Source: Spirochaetota bacterium (GTDB lineage: Bacteria; Spirochaetota; Spirochaetia; Treponematales; Rectinemataceae). Taken from it: a stretch of 64,000 bases of DNA. Position numbers and translations under genes: made by a program. Positions 57,272 through 64,000 of this stretch are shown here, in pieces. The stretch is taken from positions 1-64,000 of the forward strand of contig JAKLFE010000008.1 in assembly GCA_022711355.1 (NCBI GenBank), in the 5' to 3' direction. Below the pieces are notes generated by a model. That model ran no database searches. It was not told the DNA's origin and saw nothing but the letters and a program-made list of their open reading frames with translations. Positions within the stretch are counted from its first letter, which is position 1, and every line of letters begins with the position of its first letter.

Positions 57272-58261
57272 TCACTTGGCCCGCCTCCTCTGGGTGAGCA
57301 CCGCGAGCACGACGATCACGCCGGTAACCATGAGCCTCCAAGCCTCGGGGACCGCGTTGATGGAGAGTATCTTCTGGAGGTAGCCGATCGTGAGGATCCC
57401 GAGGAGGGTGAGCCCCATGCTACCGCGGCCGCCGGACAGGCTCGTGCCGCCGATGACCACCATAGCGATGGCGATGACCTCGTAATCCTTCCCCGCCTCG
57501 GGGTCCCCCTGGGTCTCCTGGGCCGCCTGGGCTATGCCGGCCACCGCGCACATGATCCCGGCGAAGGCGTAGGCCAGGAACTTCGTCATCCGGACCGGGA
57601 CTCCCGAGAGCCGCGCCGCTTCCTCGTTCCCGCCCACGGAGTAGAGCTCCCGGCCCCACTTGTGCCGCGCCAGGAAGACCCAGGCCACCGCGATGCAGAC
57701 GAAGAAGATGACCGAGACGATGGACAGGTTGCCCCACAGGATCCGGGAGTCGATGTCCTTGAAGATACTCGGCAGCTCCTTGATGACGACCTCCCCGCTC
57801 TTGGCGGTCACGTAGGTGGATATCTTCTTGCCCCCCGTTATGTACTTCGCCAGGCCCCGGGCGAAGTACTGCATCGCGAGGGTGGCGATGAAGGGCTGGA
57901 GCTTGGCCCGCGCGACCAGCCCCCCGGAGACGCCCCCGAGGGCCGCGCCGAGGAGGACGCAGGCGAGCACCGCGGCAGGCCAGGGCCAGTCCATATGCAT
58001 GGTCAGGATGGAGAAGGAGACGGCCGAGACGCCGAGGATGCTGCCGACCGAGAGGTCGATGCCCCCGGTGATGACTACCATGGTCATCCCGCAGGCGAGG
58101 ATGCCGTAGACGGAGGCCTGCCTGAGCGTGTCGCGATGGGTGCCGAGCTTGAAGAAGGCCCCGTCCGCGTTGAAGGCCATGCCGAGGGCGAGCACGAGGA
58201 GGAATTCCAGGGCGGCCCGCCCCGCAGAGCTCGACAGGGCCTTCCGTAGCGTCTTCAGCAT
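57272..58261 (-). CDS. ribose-type ABC importer permease
   Basis: An RbsC-family permease (329 aa) with about nine to ten helices. Family motifs: GMTMVVITGGIDLSVGSILG, LQPFIATLAMQYFARGLAKY, YSVGGNEEAARLSGVPV (ATPase contact) and VIGGTSLSGGRGSMGLTLLG. A ~40-residue periplasmic loop is slightly longer than usual. The start overlaps the ATPase gene end by 7 bases. The C-terminus is short and basic (TQRRRAK). Confidence 0.95.
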   Translation of the reverse strand: MLKTLRKALSSSAGRAALEFLLVLALGMAFNADGAFFKLGTHRDTLRQASVYGILACGMTMVVITGGIDLSVGSILGVSAVSFSILTMHMDWPWPAAVLACVLLGAALGGVSGGLVARAKLQPFIATLAMQYFARGLAKYITGGKKISTYVTAKSGEVVIKELPSIFKDIDSRILWGNLSIVSVIFFVCIAVAWVFLARHKWGRELYSVGGNEEAARLSGVPVRMTKFLAYAFAGIMCAVAGIAQAAQETQGDPEAGKDYEVIAIAMVVIGGTSLSGGRGSMGLTLLGILTIGYLQKILSINAVPEAWRLMVTGVIVVLAVLTQRRRAK

Positions 58262-59805
58262 CGTCGCACCTTCCCCTCGGCGGCCGCCTCGGCCGCCTCG
58301 ACTTTGCCCATGGCGGCGGAGAGGACCCGCTCGGCGCTGGCCTCGTCCCGCGAGAGCTCGGAGGTTATGCGCCCCCGATGCATCACCAGTATGCGGTCGC
58401 TCATCGCGAGCAGCTCCGGCATCTCGGATGTGATGAGGAGTATGGCTATCCCGCGCGCGGTCCACTCGTTCATGAGCTGGTATATATCGTGCTTGGCTCC
58501 GACGTCGATGCCCCTGGTCGGCTCGTCGAGGAGGAGTATCCGCGGATCGGCCGCCAGCCACTTCCCTATCGCCGCCTTCTGCTGGTTGCCGCCCGAGAGG
58601 GACTCGGCCTCCATGTCGAGGGAGGCCGCCTTGAGCCTGAGCGAGGCGCCGATGCGCGCCGCCAGCCCGGCCTCCCGGGCCGGATTCCTCCAGCCCCAGG
58701 TCGAGAGCCGGCCGAGGCTGGCCGCGCAGATGTTGGCCGTAACCGACTGCGAGAGGACAAGCCCCGTGGCCTTGCGGTCGTTCGAGAGGAGGGCAAGCCC
58801 GGCGTCGATCGCGTCCCGAGGCCGGCGGACCGAGAGCTCGCGGCCCTCGACCTCCAGCCGGCCCGACGCGCGCCCAGGCAGGCCTCCGAATATCCCCAGG
58901 AGGAGCTGGCTGGCCCCGGAATCCTGCAGGCCCCCGAGGCCGAGGATCTCGCCCCTGCGGACGGAGAGCGAGACCGCGTCGACCAAGGGCCGCGCCGAGC
59001 GGTCGGCGCCCCTGACGCTGAAGCCCTCCACCCGGAGGGCCACGCTCCCGGGCGCGGAGCCATGGCGCGGGAAGCGGTCATCCACTTCGCGGCCCACCAT
59101 CAGGGCGACCAGCTCCCGTTCCGGCATGCGGGCCGCCTCCCGGCTCCCCACCATGCGCCCGTCCCGGAGCACGGTGACCCGGTCGGCGAGCCTCTGTATC
59201 TCCTCCATGCGGTGGGTGATGTAGACGATGCCCCGGCCCGTCGCCTTGAGCCGGGCGATAATGGAGAAGAGCAGCTCGGCATCCTGGGCGTTCAGGGCGC
59301 TCGAGGGCTCGTCCATGACGATGACCCGGGCTTCGAGCCGGACGGCCTTGGCGATCTCGAGTAGCTGCCGCGAGGAGATCGGGAGATCCTCCACCGCCCC
59401 GTCCAGGTCGAGGTTGAGCCCGACCTCGGCGAGGGCGGCCGACGCTCCCGCGCGCTGGGCCCTGGCGCGGACGAAGCCCGCCCGGACCAGGGGGCTGCCC
59501 AGGAGGAGGTTCTCCGCCACGCTCATGGGCGGGACCAGCGAGAGCTCCTGGTGGATCACCGCGATGCCAAGCCGTTTGGCCTCGAGGGGCGAGACCGGCC
59601 TGACCCGCCGGCCGTCGAGCTCGATCGTCCCGCGATAGTCGGAATAGGCCCCCGCGAGGATCTTGATGAGGGTGCTCTTGCCGGCGCCGTTCTCCCCAGC
59701 GAGCACGTGGACTTCGCCGGGGAAGACGTCGAAGTCCACCCCGTCGAGGACGGGCGCCCCTCCGAAGCTCTTCGATATCCCGCGCATGGATGCCAAGGCC
59801 CGCAT
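58255..59805 (-). CDS. ribose-type ABC importer ATPase (double NBD)
   Basis: An RbsA/MglA-like ATPase with two nucleotide-binding domains (516 aa). Domain 1: GENGAGKST, IHQELSLVPPMSVAENL, signature-region LPISSRQLLEIAKAV, MDEPSSAL and YITHRMEE. Domain 2 has a degenerate Walker A (GLQDSGASQ, no lysine), as is usual in this family, with LSGGNQQKA, LLLDEPTRGIDVG and ITSEMPEL. ATG 59805 has AGGAGGAG. First gene after the sigma-54 promoter. This complete ATPase means the importer does not need the ABC domain of the downstream kinase to work. Confidence 0.95.
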   Translation of the reverse strand: MRALASMRGISKSFGGAPVLDGVDFDVFPGEVHVLAGENGAGKSTLIKILAGAYSDYRGTIELDGRRVRPVSPLEAKRLGIAVIHQELSLVPPMSVAENLLLGSPLVRAGFVRARAQRAGASAALAEVGLNLDLDGAVEDLPISSRQLLEIAKAVRLEARVIVMDEPSSALNAQDAELLFSIIARLKATGRGIVYITHRMEEIQRLADRVTVLRDGRMVGSREAARMPERELVALMVGREVDDRFPRHGSAPGSVALRVEGFSVRGADRSARPLVDAVSLSVRRGEILGLGGLQDSGASQLLLGIFGGLPGRASGRLEVEGRELSVRRPRDAIDAGLALLSNDRKATGLVLSQSVTANICAASLGRLSTWGWRNPAREAGLAARIGASLRLKAASLDMEAESLSGGNQQKAAIGKWLAADPRILLLDEPTRGIDVGAKHDIYQLMNEWTARGIAILLITSEMPELLAMSDRILVMHRGRITSELSRDEASAERVLSAAMGKVEAAEAAAEGKVRRC

Positions 59806-59851
59806 TCCCGTTCTCCTCCTAAGCCTCGCCCGAGAACCCGCTGAGCATATA

Positions 59852-59866
59852 GCAAACAACGTGCCA
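59852..59866 (-). promoter_or_regulatory. sigma-54 promoter of the sugar importer operon
   Basis: On the minus strand TTGGCACG-TTGT-TTGCT: TGGCAC (59861-59866) and TTGC (59852-59855), with five bases between, match the -24/-12 consensus throughout. Transcription should start near 59840, 35 bases before the ATPase start codon. The operon encodes its own sigma-54 activator. Confidence 0.85.
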
Positions 59867-59970
59867 ACGCCCCGGAGGGGCGGAGGGCGCGGGAAAGGGC
59901 CTCCAGCACGGCCCGGGCCATCACGGGAGGCGGCGCCGCTCGACATCCCGGCCTCGCCATGTCCCGACTC

Positions 59971-60013
59971 TTTCCCGGGACGGGAAAAAACGGGAAAGGC
60001 CCTTCCCATTCCC
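59971..60013 (-). promoter_or_regulatory. putative enhancer sites for the NtrC-type activator
   Basis: The dyad TTTCCCG-GGA-CGGGAAA (59971-59987) is followed by another CGGGAAA (59991-59997) facing CCCTTCCC and TTCCC. The first dyad is centred about 113 bp upstream of the -24 element, within the usual range for enhancer-binding proteins. The 307-base region 59806-60112 holds no gene; this array and the sigma-54 promoter are its only clear features, apart from a weak TAGTAT before the dehydrogenase gene. Confidence 0.5.
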
Positions 60014-60112
60014 TTCGGGGCCGCGGGAGGCTAGTATCGAAGGGCCCGGACCCGGGCCGCCGCAGGGCCCGCAGCCGGGCGGCGCCGCGAGCGCGGCGCG
60101 AGGAGGAAGGCC

Positions 60113-60874
60113 ATGGATGAGCGCTTCGGCATGGAGGGCAAGGTCGTCCTCGTCACCGGCGCGAGCCGCGGCATCGGCCATGGCCTCGCCCTCGACCTCG
60201 CGCTGCGGGGGGCCCGCGTCGTCGCCCTGGCCCGATCCCTCCCCCTCCTCGAGGAGCTCCGGGAGGAGATCGGATCGAAGGGCGGCTCCTGCTCGATCCG
60301 CGCCCTCGACCTCAGGGACGCGGCCGCCATCGGGCCCGCCTTCGACGCCGTCGCGGCCGAGGAGGGGCGGATCGACGTCCTGGTGAACAACGCGGGCATG
60401 GGCAAGCCCATCCCCGCCCTCGAACTGAGCGAGGCCGACTGGGACGAGATGCTCTCTCTCAACCTCAAGGCCGCCTTCTTCTGCGCCCAGGCCGCGGCCC
60501 GGCACATGCTCGCCGCGGGGAAGGGCCGCATCGTCAACATGAGCTCGCAGGCGGCCGTGGTCGCCATCCCCGGCGAGGCAGCCTACTGCGCCTCCAAGGG
60601 CGGTCTCAACCAGCTGACCAAGGCCCTGGCCCTCGAGTGGTCGGGCCGGGGCGTCACGGTCAACGCGGTGGGCCCCACCTTCACCTACACCCCGGGCACG
60701 GCCGAGCGCCTCGACGATCCGGCCTTCCGCGCCGCCGTCCTGGCCAAGATCCCCCGCGGCCGCGTCGGGACGATAGGCGACATAGCTGCCGCCGTGCAGT
60801 ACCTCGCCTCCGACGCGGCGGACCTCGTCACCGGCGCATTCCTCCTCGTGGACGGGGGCTGGACCATCGAGTGA
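60113..60874 (+). CDS. short-chain dehydrogenase/reductase
   Basis: A classical SDR of 253 residues. The cofactor motif is VTGASRGIGHGLA; then DVLVNNAGMG; the catalytic Ser in RIVNMSSQAA; and Tyr-Lys in YCASKGGLNQLTKALALEWS, followed by GVTVNAVGPTFTYTPGT. Its nearest look is gluconate 5-dehydrogenase or polyol dehydrogenase types, which would fit the divergent sugar importer, but this is a guess from context. Ribosome site GAGGAAGG. Possibly co-regulated with the importer through the shared intergenic region. Confidence 0.9.
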   Translation: MDERFGMEGKVVLVTGASRGIGHGLALDLALRGARVVALARSLPLLEELREEIGSKGGSCSIRALDLRDAAAIGPAFDAVAAEEGRIDVLVNNAGMGKPIPALELSEADWDEMLSLNLKAAFFCAQAAARHMLAAGKGRIVNMSSQAAVVAIPGEAAYCASKGGLNQLTKALALEWSGRGVTVNAVGPTFTYTPGTAERLDDPAFRAAVLAKIPRGRVGTIGDIAAAVQYLASDAADLVTGAFLLVDGGWTIE

Positions 60875-60887
60875 GGCCGGGCCGCAC

Positions 60888-61559
60888 TCAGCGGGCCAGG
60901 ACCGACTCGAGGTAGGCGAGGAAGGGCCGCATCGCCTTGAACGACTCGAGGGCCCGCGGCACCAGGTCCGCGGCGGCGGCCTCCCGGTCGCTCAAGGGAT
61001 GGACGACGAGGAACTGCTTATGCCTAAGCAGCTCGATCTCGGGGTGCTCCTTGGGATAGCCCTGGGGCGCGGTCTTGAGCGAGTCCCCCGCGAGGCCGCC
61101 GAACTCCCGCGCGAAGGCGGGAGCGGCGAGGATCCGCTTGAGGGGCTTGGGGTCCCGCGCTATGGCCTCCCTGACCGCGGCGAGCTCGGCGGGCGCGGGC
61201 TCGTAGAGGCCGCCGGCGAGCATGGAGGCCCCCGCGGGCTCGAGGTGGAAGTAATACGAGCGGAGCCCCGCCTTGCGGCCCCCCGCCCCCAGGAGGGCGC
61301 CCATGTTCGTCTTGTAGGGGGACTTGTCCCGCGAGAAGCGCAGGTCGCGGTTGATCCGGAAGACGCAGTCCTTGGGCGAGACCCCGCCCAGCTCCTCGGT
61401 CGCGGCGAGCCCGGAGAGGAGCTCGGCGACCAGGCCGAGGAAGGCCTCGCGGGCCGCCTCGTAGCGGCCCCGGTTGGCCTCGAACCAGTCGCGATCGTTG
61501 TTGGCCGCGAGCTCGCGGAGGAAGGCGAGGATCAGGCGGACGTCGGCTGGGCTGCTCAT
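60888..61559 (-). CDS. DUF2461/TIGR02453-family protein
   Basis: A 223-residue member of a widespread family without known function. Recognised by LAFLRELAANNDRDWFEANR near the start, VFRINRDLRFSRDKSPYKTN and YYFHLEPAGASMLAGGLYEP, then LRHKQFLVVHPLSD. No signal peptide or membrane helix. The start ATG 61559 has a poor ribosome site. It is convergent with the dehydrogenase (13-base gap) and divergent from the metallo-beta-lactamase gene. Confidence 0.9.
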   Translation of the reverse strand: MSSPADVRLILAFLRELAANNDRDWFEANRGRYEAAREAFLGLVAELLSGLAATEELGGVSPKDCVFRINRDLRFSRDKSPYKTNMGALLGAGGRKAGLRSYYFHLEPAGASMLAGGLYEPAPAELAAVREAIARDPKPLKRILAAPAFAREFGGLAGDSLKTAPQGYPKEHPEIELLRHKQFLVVHPLSDREAAAADLVPRALESFKAMRPFLAYLESVLAR

Positions 61560-61682
61560 GAGACCATTAAGGGCGAGCGGCCGCGGGCCGTCAAGGGCGG
61601 GCCGCGGGCTGATCCCGGGCGAGCCGTGCTGACACGGAGGCGCGAAGGCGGTACAGTACGGGCGCGGAAGCGAGGAGGGACT

Positions 61683-62408
61683 ATGGATGAGCGCTTGGGC
61701 GAGGATGCGCGGGCCGCAGGGAATGAAGCGCGAGGACCCATCAGGATCGACCTCGGCTTCGTGAACGCCTACCTCCTCCCGGCCGCGGAGGGCTTCGTCC
61801 TCGTCGACGCGGGCACGGCGGCTCACTGCGCCAAGCTCGAGGCGGCCCTCGGCCGGGCCGGCTGCGGCAAGGGCGACCTGCGGCTCATCGTCCTGAGCCA
61901 CGCCGACCCGGACCACGGCGGCTGCGCGGCGGCCCTCGCGGCGGCCTACGGAGCGCCCATCGCCCTCCACCCCGGCGAGCTCCCCCAGTTCGAGCGGGGC
62001 GAGACGCCCCGGCGGAGTGGGCGGGGGCTCGCGGCGAAGCTCTTCGTCGCCTTCGCGAACCGGCCCGGGAAGCCCGCCGCGGCGGGGCGCTCCGCCCTCG
62101 AGCTCGGCGAGGGAAGCTCCCTCGCCGAGTACGGCCTCGAGGCGCGGGTCCTCCACCTGCCGGGCCACACGCCCGGCTCGATCGCCCTCCTCCTCGGCGA
62201 CGGGAGCCTGGTCGCCGGCGACATCCTCGCCAACATGCGCCGGCCCGGCCTCTCGCCCTTCGTCTGGGACGCGAGGCGCTACGACGAGTCCCTCGCGCGG
62301 CTCCAGGGCCTGGCCGGCTCGATAGCGACCGTCTACCCGGGCCACGGCTCGCCCTTCCCCGGCGAGGCCATCCTCGGCATCGAGCCCCTGGGCGGGTCGC
62401 GGCCGTGA
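61683..62408 (+). CDS. metallo-beta-lactamase-fold hydrolase
   Basis: A 241-residue MBL protein. The metal motif is LSHADPDHGG (H-x-D-x-D-H, with Asp in place of the second His), then HLPGHTPGSIALLLGDGSLV with the third His, Asp in AGDIL, and the final His in VYPGHGSPF. It resembles glyoxalase II-like and related hydrolases; substrate unknown. Ribosome site GAGGAGGG before ATG 61683. Overlaps the glutaminase start (GTGA). Confidence 0.92.
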   Translation: MDERLGEDARAAGNEARGPIRIDLGFVNAYLLPAAEGFVLVDAGTAAHCAKLEAALGRAGCGKGDLRLIVLSHADPDHGGCAAALAAAYGAPIALHPGELPQFERGETPRRSGRGLAAKLFVAFANRPGKPAAAGRSALELGEGSSLAEYGLEARVLHLPGHTPGSIALLLGDGSLVAGDILANMRRPGLSPFVWDARRYDESLARLQGLAGSIATVYPGHGSPFPGEAILGIEPLGGSRP

Positions 62409-63352
62409 GCTCCGGCCGCGCGACGCAGGAGCTCCTCGACCGCCTCGTCGAGGGCGCTCGGGCGGCGGCTCGGGCCGGCCGCGTCGCCGACTACATACCG
62501 GCCCTCGCCCGGGCCCGGCCCGAGGCGGTCGGCGCGGCGATCACGAGCGTCGAGGGCGAGCTCCTCGAATCGGGGGAAGCGCGCGCGGGCTTCACCCTCC
62601 AGAGCGTCTCCAAGGCCATCGCCCTCCCCTACGTCATCGACGCGCGCGGCGAGGAGGCGGTCTTCTCGCGGGTGGGCAAGGAGCCGACGGGGGACCCCTT
62701 CAACTCCATCATCCGCCTCGAGGCCTCCTCGCTCAAGAAGCCCTACAACCCCATGATCAACGCCGGCGCCATCGTGCTGAGCTCCCTCATGCCCGGCTCC
62801 ACCGGCGAGGAGCGGGCCGCGGGCTTCCGCGGCTACGCGGCGGCCCTCCTCGGCCTGCCCTCCTTGGCCTTGGACGAGGAGGTCTACCGCTCCGAGGCGG
62901 CCACGGCGAACAAGAACCGCTCCATAGCCTGGTTCCTCAAGGAGCTCGGCCTGGTCGAGGGCGAGGTCGACGAGGCCCTCGACGGCTACTTCCGCCAGTG
63001 CGCGACGCTGGTCGACGCCGCCTCCCTCTCGCGCTGCGGCGCCTGCCTCGCCCTCGACGGCCTGGAGCCGGGGAGCGCGGGGGGCTCGGGCCGGCGGCTC
63101 ATGAGCGAGCGGGCTGCCCGGGTCACCAAGGCCCTCATGTGCAGCTGCGGCCTCTACGACGGCTCGGGCGCTTTCTGCGTCGAGGCCGGCATCCCCGCTA
63201 AGAGCGGCGTGGGCGGGGGCATCCTGGCCTCGGCCCGGGGCCGAGCGGGCATCGGGAGCTACGGCCCCGCCCTCGACCCGCGGGGCAACTCCGCGGCGGG
63301 CCTCAGCATCGTCGAGGGCCTGTCGAGGGAGCTCGGCCTCTTCGCCCTCTAG
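62405..63352 (+). CDS. glsA: glutaminase
   Basis: Hydrolyses glutamine to glutamate and ammonia. The 315 residues carry the Ser-x-x-Lys dyad in FTLQSVSKAIALPYVI, then RVGKEPTGDPFNSIIRLE, KPYNPMINAGAIVLSSLM, ATANKNRSIAWFLKELG, FCVEAGIPAKSGVGGGI and LDPRGNSAAGL, all family hallmarks. GTG start, translationally coupled to the MBL gene. Length normal (about 300-310). Confidence 0.97.
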   Translation: MSSGRATQELLDRLVEGARAAARAGRVADYIPALARARPEAVGAAITSVEGELLESGEARAGFTLQSVSKAIALPYVIDARGEEAVFSRVGKEPTGDPFNSIIRLEASSLKKPYNPMINAGAIVLSSLMPGSTGEERAAGFRGYAAALLGLPSLALDEEVYRSEAATANKNRSIAWFLKELGLVEGEVDEALDGYFRQCATLVDAASLSRCGACLALDGLEPGSAGGSGRRLMSERAARVTKALMCSCGLYDGSGAFCVEAGIPAKSGVGGGILASARGRAGIGSYGPALDPRGNSAAGLSIVEGLSRELGLFAL

Positions 63353-63387
63353 GCCCCGCACCGCCGGCAGATTAATTTCTGCTTACC

Positions 63388-63396
63388 TGCTATACT
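63388..63396 (+). promoter_or_regulatory. extended -10 promoter of the 59-residue gene
   Basis: TG-C-TATACT with no convincing -35. Transcription should start near 63403, about 20 bases before the ATG, which has TGGAG as ribosome site. The surrounding 40 bases are AT-rich for this genome. Confidence 0.5.
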
Positions 63397-63423
63397 GGCC
63401 CATCTTCCCAACCTGGAGCCCCC

Positions 63424-63603
63424 ATGAAGAACGTTGATATGAAGTTGGACGGCGACATCCTCACCATCGTCGTGGACATCGCCCAAGAATTCGGCCTCTC
63501 CCCCACCGGCAAGAGCCGCATCATCGCGACGACCGAGGGCAATGTATCCATCCCCGGCAGGAAGGCCGTCCGGATGGGACTGAACGTCTACAGCCGCCCC
63601 TGA
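63424..63603 (+). CDS. small conserved protein of unknown function (59 aa)
   Basis: A short gene with its own promoter and a TGGAG ribosome site. The sequence begins MKNVDMKLDGDILTIVVDIA, contains SPTGKSRIIATTEGNVSIPG and ends VRMGLNVYSRP. I recall many bacteria having a ~60-residue protein of this plan (short beta strands around [ST]-x-[ST]GK and an 'ASTxGN'-like core), without known function. The codon pattern (GC-rich third positions) supports that it is translated. No terminator is visible. Confidence 0.75.
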   Translation: MKNVDMKLDGDILTIVVDIAQEFGLSPTGKSRIIATTEGNVSIPGRKAVRMGLNVYSRP

Positions 63604-63653
63604 ATCCGCAGCCCGCGCAGGCCCGGCCCGGGATCGCCCGACGCGGGCGACGG

Positions 63654-63956
63654 CTAGACGAGGCCGATGAGCCTGAGCCCGAGGCCGATGGCGCCGAGCA
63701 TGAGGAGGGCCTCGACCCGGCCAGCCCAGCGGTGGAGGCCCTTGCGCGAGGCGATAGCCTCCTTGCCCGTAGCCTTGAAGATGGAGAGGCCGAGGACGGC
63801 CGCCGCCGCGGCGAGGCCGATCGCGAGGCCGCCCGCGATCCGGTGCGGCGCCCCCTCCGGGCTCTCGCCCGCCGTCTCGACCATGACGGCCGCGGCGGCC
63901 AGGCCGGAGGCGAGGGAAGCCAGGGCCGCGTAGATCAGGGCCTTGTGGGCCTTCAT
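63654..63956 (-). CDS. small three-helix membrane protein
   Basis: A 100-residue protein with three hydrophobic helices (near 5-25, 38-58 and 75-98). Two histidines lie at helix ends (PHRIAGG and LHRWAGR), a pattern reminiscent of small cytochrome-b561-like or heme-related membrane proteins, but too weak to assign. ATG 63956 is chosen because AGGAGG lies seven bases upstream. Beyond it, 63957-64000 shows nothing recognisable. Confidence 0.7.
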   Translation of the reverse strand: MKAHKALIYAALASLASGLAAAAVMVETAGESPEGAPHRIAGGLAIGLAAAAAVLGLSIFKATGKEAIASRKGLHRWAGRVEALLMLGAIGLGLRLIGLV

Positions 63957-64000
63957 CCACCACCTCCTCGCTTTGAGGCAGCGCGCCACGCAGATGGCGG

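Overview
The window is very GC-rich (roughly 70% by eye) and dense with genes on both strands. It carries no rRNA, prophage, transposase or CRISPR array. The content points to a free-living, motile, diderm bacterium: three methyl-accepting chemotaxis proteins, CheW, several PAS-rich sensor kinases, many lipoproteins, an outer-membrane type Vd patatin, sigma-54 promoters and separate yajC-secD-secF genes. The mix of chemotaxis receptors, SpoIIE-type partner switching and ribose-type ABC importers suggests a high-GC member of the Spirochaetota. That placement is an inference and no marker gene here proves it.

Layout. 1-6013 (mostly minus): a cut-off lipoprotein, an MCP, tRNA-Cys, a structured intergenic element, then secF/secD/yajC. 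6014-6534: a repeat-rich gene-free stretch with a 277-bp inverted-repeat element. 6535-12729: carbamate kinase, a GGDEF protein, ispH, an EamA exporter, a HAD hydrolase and uridine kinase. 12899-17314: a partner-switching operon (two SpoIIE phosphatases, STAS, HATPase). 17451-18348: a sigma-54 promoter driving a secreted two-repeat protein. 18418-25259: CheW, an MCP, a PAS-LuxR regulator, a receiver and a multi-PAS kinase. 25378-29306: Er-VIT, an MCP and three decayed genes. 29346-41801: a FIST kinase, purine nucleoside phosphorylase, a pseudouridine synthase, envelope lipoproteins and hydrolases, a patatin autotransporter and homoserine dehydrogenase. 41936-49749: a six-gene operon of two lipoproteins (one with an FGE-sulfatase fold) and a complete peptide-type ABC importer. 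50015-52864: topA with a histone-like tail.

The most striking region is 52956-60013. One minus-strand cluster encodes a ribose-type ABC importer (double ATPase, permease, binding protein), an NtrC-type activator, and a soluble sensor kinase whose N-terminus is a whole ABC ATPase domain fused to PAS-HisKA-HATPase. A consensus sigma-54 promoter lies ahead of the importer, and dyads about 110 bp upstream look like activator sites. The simplest reading is a closed loop: the kinase uses its ABC domain to sense, or dock on, the importer and reports to the activator, which switches on the importer operon. I know of no described system with exactly this layout, but I could not search.

A second window-wide pattern is that at least nine genes have a -10-like hexamer only 5-8 nt before the start codon. 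This suggests that leaderless mRNAs are common in this genome.
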